Source: Nocardia transvalensis (GTDB lineage Bacteria > Actinomycetota > Actinomycetes > Mycobacteriales > Mycobacteriaceae). From it: DNA of 64,000 bases. The number at the start of each line of letters is the position of its first letter. Within the stretch, counting starts at the first letter, position 1. The notes beneath the pieces were generated by a model that was not told where the DNA came from, did not search any database, and saw only the letters and a program-made list of their open reading frames with translations. A program made the position numbers and the translations under genes. Positions 59,468 to 64,000 of this stretch are shown in pieces. The stretch lies in contig NZ_JADLQQ010000009.1 in assembly GCF_015477765.1 (NCBI RefSeq), positions 124,001 to 188,000 on the forward strand. Direction: 5' to 3'.

Positions 59468-59929
59468 GTGGCGACTTCGCATGAACCGTTCTCGATCCGC
59501 ATTGATGTGCGCGTGTCCGATCTCGATCCGCAACTGCACGTCACCGGTCCCGCGTATCAGCAGTACGCCGACCATGCTCGCTTCGAATGCGTCCAGGCGG
59601 CGGGGATTTCGGTCGAGGAGTTGCTGCGGGACGGGTTCGGGCCGGTGAATCTGGAAACCACCATCCGCTATCACCGGGAACTGCGCGCGGGCGACAGCGT
59701 CGACGTCACGTGCTCGTGGGTCTGGACCGAAGGCAAGACCTACCGCGTCGAACACACCCTCACCCGAGCCGACGGCGAACTGTCGGCGACGATCGGTTAC
59801 GTCAGCGGGCTGCTGGACCTGCGCGACCGGAGATTGGTCCGCAACCCCGCGGCGGAATGGGCCCGGCGGGCCTCCGATCCGACCCTGCTGTGCCTGCCCG
59901 CGTCGAGGCAAGCACCCCAAGGGGTTTGA
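59468..59929 (+). CDS. Hotdog-fold thioesterase (4-hydroxybenzoyl-CoA type)
   Basis: A 153-residue single hotdog protein. It has FSIRIDVRVSDLDPQLHVTG with the motif-1 Asp and His, YQQYADHARFECVQAAGI, and LETTIRYHRELRAGDSVDVT. It is probably an acyl-CoA thioesterase. GTG 59468 has AAGGG 7-8 bp upstream; GTG 59462 is an alternative. Its start follows the macrodomain stop by 46 bp. Confidence 0.88.
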   Translation: MATSHEPFSIRIDVRVSDLDPQLHVTGPAYQQYADHARFECVQAAGISVEELLRDGFGPVNLETTIRYHRELRAGDSVDVTCSWVWTEGKTYRVEHTLTRADGELSATIGYVSGLLDLRDRRLVRNPAAEWARRASDPTLLCLPASRQAPQGV

Positions 59930-60014
59930 CCGCCGGGCCGTGTCGATCGGAGATCCGCCCGGCACCCTCGGCTAGACTTCGAACAACTGTTCGCGGACTC
60001 GGAGGGGTGCTTTC

Positions 60015-60584
60015 GTGCGGGTGATGGGCGTCGACCCCGGGCTCACCCGGTGCGGTCTGAGCATTGTCGAGGGCGGGCTCGGTCGGCAGGTGACCGCACT
60101 CGACGTGGATGTGGTGCGCACGCCCGCCGATATGGATCTGGCCGAGCGGCTGCTGCGCGTATCCGACGCGGCCGAGCGGTGGATGGATGTCCACAAGCCC
60201 GCGGCCGTGGCCATCGAACGGGTCTTCTCCCAGCACAATGTCCGCACCGCCATGGGCACCGCACAGGCCGGTGGGGTCATCGCGCTGGCCGCCGCCCGGC
60301 GCGGCATTCCGGTGCACTTCCACACCCCCAGTCAGGTGAAGGCCGCGGTCACCGGAAACGGGTCGGCGGACAAGGCCCAGGTGACGGCCATGGTGACGCG
60401 GATCCTAGGCTTGGCGACGGCCCCGAAACCGGCCGACGCCGCCGACGCCCTGGCGCTGGCGATCTGTCACTGCTGGCGGGCGCCCATGCTGGAACGCATG
60501 GCCAAGGCCGAGGCCATGGCGGCCGAGCAGCAGCGCAGATATGCCGAAAGACTTGCCCAGCAACGGAAGGCGGTGACCGGGTGA
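60015..60584 (+). CDS. ruvC: Holliday junction resolvase RuvC
   Basis: A 189-residue endonuclease. The four acidic active-site residues are visible: Asp7 (MGVDPGLTRCG), Glu68 (VAIERVFSQ), Asp141 and Asp144 (PADAADALALAI). It cuts Holliday junctions symmetrically. GTG 60015 is the start. Its stop overlaps the ruvA start (GTGA). Confidence 0.98.
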   Translation: MRVMGVDPGLTRCGLSIVEGGLGRQVTALDVDVVRTPADMDLAERLLRVSDAAERWMDVHKPAAVAIERVFSQHNVRTAMGTAQAGGVIALAAARRGIPVHFHTPSQVKAAVTGNGSADKAQVTAMVTRILGLATAPKPADAADALALAICHCWRAPMLERMAKAEAMAAEQQRRYAERLAQQRKAVTG

Positions 60585-61186
60585 TCGCGTCGGTACGCGG
60601 TGAGGTGCTCGAGATCGGGCTCGACCACGCGGTGCTGGAGGCCGCGGGCGTCGGGTACCGGCTCAATGCCACACCCTCGACGCTGGCCTCGCTCACCCGC
60701 GGCGAAGAGGCGCGGCTCTACACCGCGATGATCGTGCGCGAGGATTCGATGACGCTGTACGGATTCGCCGACACCGAGGCGCGCGAGCTGTTCGGGCTGC
60801 TGCAGACCGTCTCCGGGGTCGGGCCGCGGCTGGCGATGGCGGTGCTGGCGGTGCTGGAGCCGGAGGCGCTGCGCAAGGCGTTGGCGGAGAGCAATGTCGC
60901 CGCGCTCACCCGGGTGCCCGGCATCGGCAAGCGCGGCGCCGAACGCATGGTGGTGGAGCTGCGCGACAAGGTGAATCTCGTTCCGGTGCAATCGGGTCCG
61001 CCCGGTGCGGGCCCGACGCCGATCGTGACGCCGGTGCGCGATCAGGTCATCGAGGCGCTGGTCGGGCTCGGCTTTCCGAGTAAGCAGGCCGAGCCCGCGG
61101 TGGACGGCGTGCTGGCCGATCAGCCCGATCTGGACACGTCCAAGGCTCTGCGTGCGGCGCTGGGGCTGCTCGGTAAGAATCGGTAG
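60581..61186 (+). CDS. ruvA: Holliday junction branch migration subunit RuvA
   Basis: A 201-residue protein. It has the N-terminal OB fold MIASVRGEVLEIGLDHAVLE, two helix-hairpin-helix motifs (LLQTVSGVGPRLAMAVLAVL and LTRVPGIGKRGAERMVVEL) and the C-terminal domain that contacts RuvB (QVIEALVGLGFPSKQAEPAV). It binds four-way junctions as a tetramer and loads RuvB. The GTG at 60581 overlaps the ruvC stop. Confidence 0.98.
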   Translation: MIASVRGEVLEIGLDHAVLEAAGVGYRLNATPSTLASLTRGEEARLYTAMIVREDSMTLYGFADTEARELFGLLQTVSGVGPRLAMAVLAVLEPEALRKALAESNVAALTRVPGIGKRGAERMVVELRDKVNLVPVQSGPPGAGPTPIVTPVRDQVIEALVGLGFPSKQAEPAVDGVLADQPDLDTSKALRAALGLLGKNR

Positions 61187-61191
61187 CGGCC

Positions 61192-62277
61192 ATGACCGAC
61201 GACTTCGCACCGGATGAGCAATCCCCGGTCTCGCCGAGCTATCTGAAGTCCGACGGCGAGATCGAGGCCAGTCTGCGGCCGAAATCGCTGGACGACTTCA
61301 TCGGCCAGCCGCGCGTGCGCGAACAGCTGGCGCTGGTGCTGCGCGGTGCCAAACAGCGCGGCGGCACACCGGATCACGTGCTGCTGTCCGGGCCGCCGGG
61401 TCTGGGCAAGACCAGTATGGCGATGATCATCGCCGGCGAACTCGGGTCCGCACTGCGGATCACCTCGGGTCCCGCGCTGGAGCGGGCGGGGGACCTGGCC
61501 GCGATGCTGAGCAATCTGGTCGAGGGCGATGTGCTGTTCATCGACGAGATCCACCGCATGGCCCGGCCCGCCGAGGAAATGCTGTACCTGGCGATGGAGG
61601 ACTTCCGGGTCGACGTGGTGGTGGGCAAGGGCCCCGGGGCGACGTCGATTCCGCTGGATATCGCGCCGTTCACCCTCGTCGGTGCGACCACGCGCTCCGG
61701 TGCGCTGACCGGTCCGCTGCGCGACCGCTTCGGGTTCACCGGCCACATGGATTTCTACGAACCCGATGAGCTGCAACAGATTCTGGCCCGCTCGGCCCGA
61801 ATCCTCGGCGTGCGCCTCGAGGCCGATGCGGCCGCCGAGATCGCGAGCCGGTCGCGCGGCACCCCCCGCATCGCCAACCGCCTGCTGCGCCGCGTCCGCG
61901 ACTACGCCGAGGTCCGCGCCGACGGCCTGGTCACCCTCGCCGTCGCGCAGGCCGCCCTGGCGGTCTACGACGTCGACGGCCTCGGCCTGGACCGCCTCGA
62001 CCGAGCCGTCCTCGCCGCCCTGGTCCGCAGCTTCGGCGGCGGCCCCGTCGGCGTCTCCACCCTGGCCGTCGCGGTCGGCGAGGAGGCCACCACGGTCGAA
62101 GAGGTCTGCGAACCCTTCCTGGTCCGCGCAGGCATGATCGCCCGCACCCCCCGCGGCCGCGTAGCCACCGCCGCCGCCTGGGAACACCTCGGCCTCGTCC
62201 CACCCCCCGACCTGGTCTTCGGCTCCATCGAGGTCCGCGGCCGCGAATCCCACCCCACCCTCGACCTTTTCGACTGA
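61192..62277 (+). CDS. ruvB: Holliday junction ATPase RuvB
   Basis: A 361-residue AAA+ motor. Walker A is GPPGLGKTSM, Walker B FIDEIHRM, sensor 1 GATTRSG, sensor 2 SRGTPRIANRLLRRVRD, and the C-terminal winged helix ends LDLFD. It drives branch migration with RuvA. It follows ruvA by 5 bp and closes the conserved block. Confidence 0.98.
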   Translation: MTDDFAPDEQSPVSPSYLKSDGEIEASLRPKSLDDFIGQPRVREQLALVLRGAKQRGGTPDHVLLSGPPGLGKTSMAMIIAGELGSALRITSGPALERAGDLAAMLSNLVEGDVLFIDEIHRMARPAEEMLYLAMEDFRVDVVVGKGPGATSIPLDIAPFTLVGATTRSGALTGPLRDRFGFTGHMDFYEPDELQQILARSARILGVRLEADAAAEIASRSRGTPRIANRLLRRVRDYAEVRADGLVTLAVAQAALAVYDVDGLGLDRLDRAVLAALVRSFGGGPVGVSTLAVAVGEEATTVEEVCEPFLVRAGMIARTPRGRVATAAAWEHLGLVPPPDLVFGSIEVRGRESHPTLDLFD

Positions 62278-62333
62278 TTCCGCCCGGAACCTGATACTTC
62301 TTTATTCGGAGCAAGTTTCGAGGAGGGGGATCG

Positions 62334-63785
62334 ATGATCCGCAAGTTTGCCGTCCGCGGCCGACCGGCTGTCGACAGGAAGGCCCGGTCGATGGCGACTC
62401 GTAAGGCGCTGCGACCACTCACCGAGGCCGGTGCCCGGCAGAAGGCAGAGGATCTCGGCGTGCGTCTCGGGATGTTCGAGGAGCCCGGGGTGCGCATAGG
62501 CACTGCTGTTGCCGGAGGAAAGCGGCTGTACGGATCGTACGAAGACCTCCATCTGGACATCTGGGGTCCTCGGCAGGGAAAGACGAGCTGCCGGGCGATC
62601 CCGGCGATTCTGGATGCTATCGGGCCGGTGATCGTCACATCGACCAAGCGCGACATCGTCGACGCGACCCGCGATGTGCGGGCGGAGAACGGGGGCAAGG
62701 TTTGGGTGTTCGATCCCGACGGGGTGGCGGGCGAGGAACCGACCTGGTTCTGGGACCCGCTCGACTGGACCCGGGGCGAGGAGATCCGGGCCGCCCGTTT
62801 GGCCGCCCACTTCGCTGAGGCCGATACCCGCAGCGACGCGCGTGACTTCTTCGAAATCGAGGCCGAGGAGTTGCTTGCGCTACTGTTCCTCGCCGCATCG
62901 GTAGGCAGTCGCCCGCTGGCGCAGGTGTGGGAGTGGGTGACCGTACCGGCGAACGCGGAGCCGGTCGAGTTGTTGCGTCGGAGTGGGCGTCACCTTGCCG
63001 CATCCGGTCTCGCCATGATGTACAACACGGATCTGCGCCAGCGGGACGGAGTCTTCGGCACCGCGAAGAAGATGGCTCGCTGCCTGCGATTCCGGGCCGC
63101 TCATCTCTGGGCCACACCGGACCCCGACCGCCGCAAGTTCCACCCGGAGGACCTCATTGCGGAAAGCGGGACGTTGTACGCCTTGGCGGTCGGAGGCCGA
63201 AGCTCGGCGACGCCACTGGTGACTGCACTCCTCGAAACTGTGCTCGACGTCGCGGCGCGGCAGAACACACCGCTCGTCATTCCGACGCTGGCGGTACTGG
63301 ACGACGCGGCGAATGTGGTGCGGTGGAGGGACTTCCCGCATCGGTGCGGTCGGTACGGCGCTCAGGGTGTGGTCGTCATGACGATACTGCAGTCGTGGGC
63401 GCAGGGGGTTCGATGCTGGGGACCGGACGGCATGAATGAGCTGTGGTCGGCCGCGAATATCAAAGTGGTGGGCGGCGGCGTCGACGACATTCCTTTCCTC
63501 CGGGATCGCGCGGACGGAATCGGTGGTGCGCTGGGAGTGCCGGAACTGCGGTCGTTGCCACGCGAGCGGGCTGTGCTGTTCGCTTCCGGCGCACCGGCTG
63601 TGCTGCTCGCGACCGAACCATGGTGGCAAGGGCCGCACGCCGCCGCGGTGCGGAGGTCGATCGACGCTCACGGACCGGGACCGACGCGCTTGGCGAATCT
63701 GTTCGACCTCGCGGGGAAATCGGTCGTCATTCCTGAGAAGTATTCTCAGGCCGAAGCCGAGCCCGAGGAGGCGCCACCATCGTGA
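62334..63785 (+). CDS. Type IV coupling-protein-like (TraG/TraD/VirD4) ATPase
   Basis: A 483-residue P-loop ATPase. Walker A is in LDIWGPRQGKTSCRAIPAIL, followed by VIVTSTKRDIVDATRD; Walker B is in PTLAVLDDAANVVRWRDFPH, and the later GVVVMTILQSWAQGVRCWG block is typical of TraG/TraM-recognition proteins. No N-terminal membrane helix is seen, so it may use a separate anchor. It has GAGGAGGGGG before the ATG. It probably moves DNA in conjugation. Its end overlaps the next gene by 40 bp. Confidence 0.85.
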   Translation: MIRKFAVRGRPAVDRKARSMATRKALRPLTEAGARQKAEDLGVRLGMFEEPGVRIGTAVAGGKRLYGSYEDLHLDIWGPRQGKTSCRAIPAILDAIGPVIVTSTKRDIVDATRDVRAENGGKVWVFDPDGVAGEEPTWFWDPLDWTRGEEIRAARLAAHFAEADTRSDARDFFEIEAEELLALLFLAASVGSRPLAQVWEWVTVPANAEPVELLRRSGRHLAASGLAMMYNTDLRQRDGVFGTAKKMARCLRFRAAHLWATPDPDRRKFHPEDLIAESGTLYALAVGGRSSATPLVTALLETVLDVAARQNTPLVIPTLAVLDDAANVVRWRDFPHRCGRYGAQGVVVMTILQSWAQGVRCWGPDGMNELWSAANIKVVGGGVDDIPFLRDRADGIGGALGVPELRSLPRERAVLFASGAPAVLLATEPWWQGPHAAAVRRSIDAHGPGPTRLANLFDLAGKSVVIPEKYSQAEAEPEEAPPS

Positions 63786-64000
63786 GCGATCAGTGGTGAG
63801 GTCGTCTCGCGGGTGACTTCCTCGGCCTCGAGGGTGCGCACGACTACATCGAGGAAGGAGTCCACTTCCTCGATGTGGTAGGCGGCGGAACCGGCGTGGG
63901 CCAGGCCGAAGTTGACGGTGCGGACGTCTTCGGCGGTAAGGCCGTTGGGGCCGATGTGGGCGAGGGTGGCGATGACTCGGTCGAGGAAGACGTCGACCTC
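63746..64000 (-). CDS. DivIVA-domain protein, 5' end outside window
   Basis: An 84-residue C-terminal part is read on the minus strand, ending in TGA at 63746-63748. It contains EVDVFLDRVIATL, then GLTAEDVRTVNFGLAHAG and YHIEEVDSFLDVVVRTLE, which are two DivIVA-type repeats (EVDxFLD). It ends in a Ser/Ala/Gly-rich tail. DivIVA-domain proteins mark membrane curvature and poles. Its gene is tail-to-tail with the coupling-protein gene. Confidence 0.75.
   Translation of the reverse strand, partial: EVDVFLDRVIATLAHIGPNGLTAEDVRTVNFGLAHAGSAAYHIEEVDSFLDVVVRTLEAEEVTRETTSPLIAHDGGASSGSASA

Overview
The window is high-GC actinobacterial DNA with many GTG starts and ATGA/GTGA gene overlaps. The block from thrS through HIT, pgsA, PatA-like acyltransferase, pimA, Nudix, pdxS, tesB, pdxT, yebC and ruvCAB keeps the order seen in Mycobacterium tuberculosis around Rv2613c to Rv2592c. 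With the DevR-like regulator, PIM lipid genes, an IdeR-type iron box and a Pmt mannosyltransferase, this points to Mycobacteriales, most likely Nocardia or a near relative. The genus is an inference; no rRNA or tRNA gene is present.

Layout. 0-3.6 kb: the end of a hybrid histidine kinase, two small proteins, a split-barrel flavin-type protein and an orphan DevR/DosR-like regulator. 3.6-6.7 kb: a sugar ABC importer (binding lipoprotein and two permeases, one frameshifted; no ATPase). 6.7-12.6 kb: a tight six-gene minus-strand operon (glutamine-synthetase-like ligase, 2OG-Fe(II) oxygenase, SpeD-like pyruvoyl enzyme, SnoaL-like protein, kynureninase, MFS exporter) that looks like an unrecognised small-molecule pathway. 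12.9-20.3 kb: short-chain fatty acid transporter, APC permease and a gamma-glutamyl amine catabolic set (SDR, aldehyde dehydrogenase, PuuD-like hydrolase, GlnA-like ligase). 20.5-26.3 kb: Pmt, a TetR regulator with a probable operator, and an ABC exporter coupled to a two-component system. 26.4-29.5 kb: a SulP-carbonic anhydrase fusion preceded by a decayed copy of itself with a duplicated promoter and a CRP-type palindrome. 29.6-31.8 kb: acyl-CoA dehydrogenase-like protein, FhuF-like reductase, and a 22/23-bp tandem repeat in front of thrS.

31.8-41.6 kb is the conserved thrS-PIM-pdxS block. Between pdxS and tesB (41.7-51.6 kb) lies an accessory island: a serine hydrolase, an XRE/DUF397 pair, an archaeal-type (probably non-discriminating) aspartyl-tRNA synthetase under an apparent translational T-box riboswitch, an ABC-F protein, an EACC1 plus caspase-STAND conflict module, and a kinase-like protein without a Walker A motif. 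From 51.7 kb the conserved tesB-pdxT-yebC-ruvCAB order resumes, interrupted by a KimA-like permease, an iron-box-controlled PepSY protein, an SMR exporter, a macrodomain protein and a thioesterase. After ruvB come a conjugation-type coupling ATPase and the end of a DivIVA-domain gene, suggesting the edge of another accessory region.

The most interesting items are the T-box/AspRS pair, the kynureninase/GS-like/SpeD-like operon, the caspase-STAND module and the duplicated, decayed SulP-carbonic anhydrase locus.
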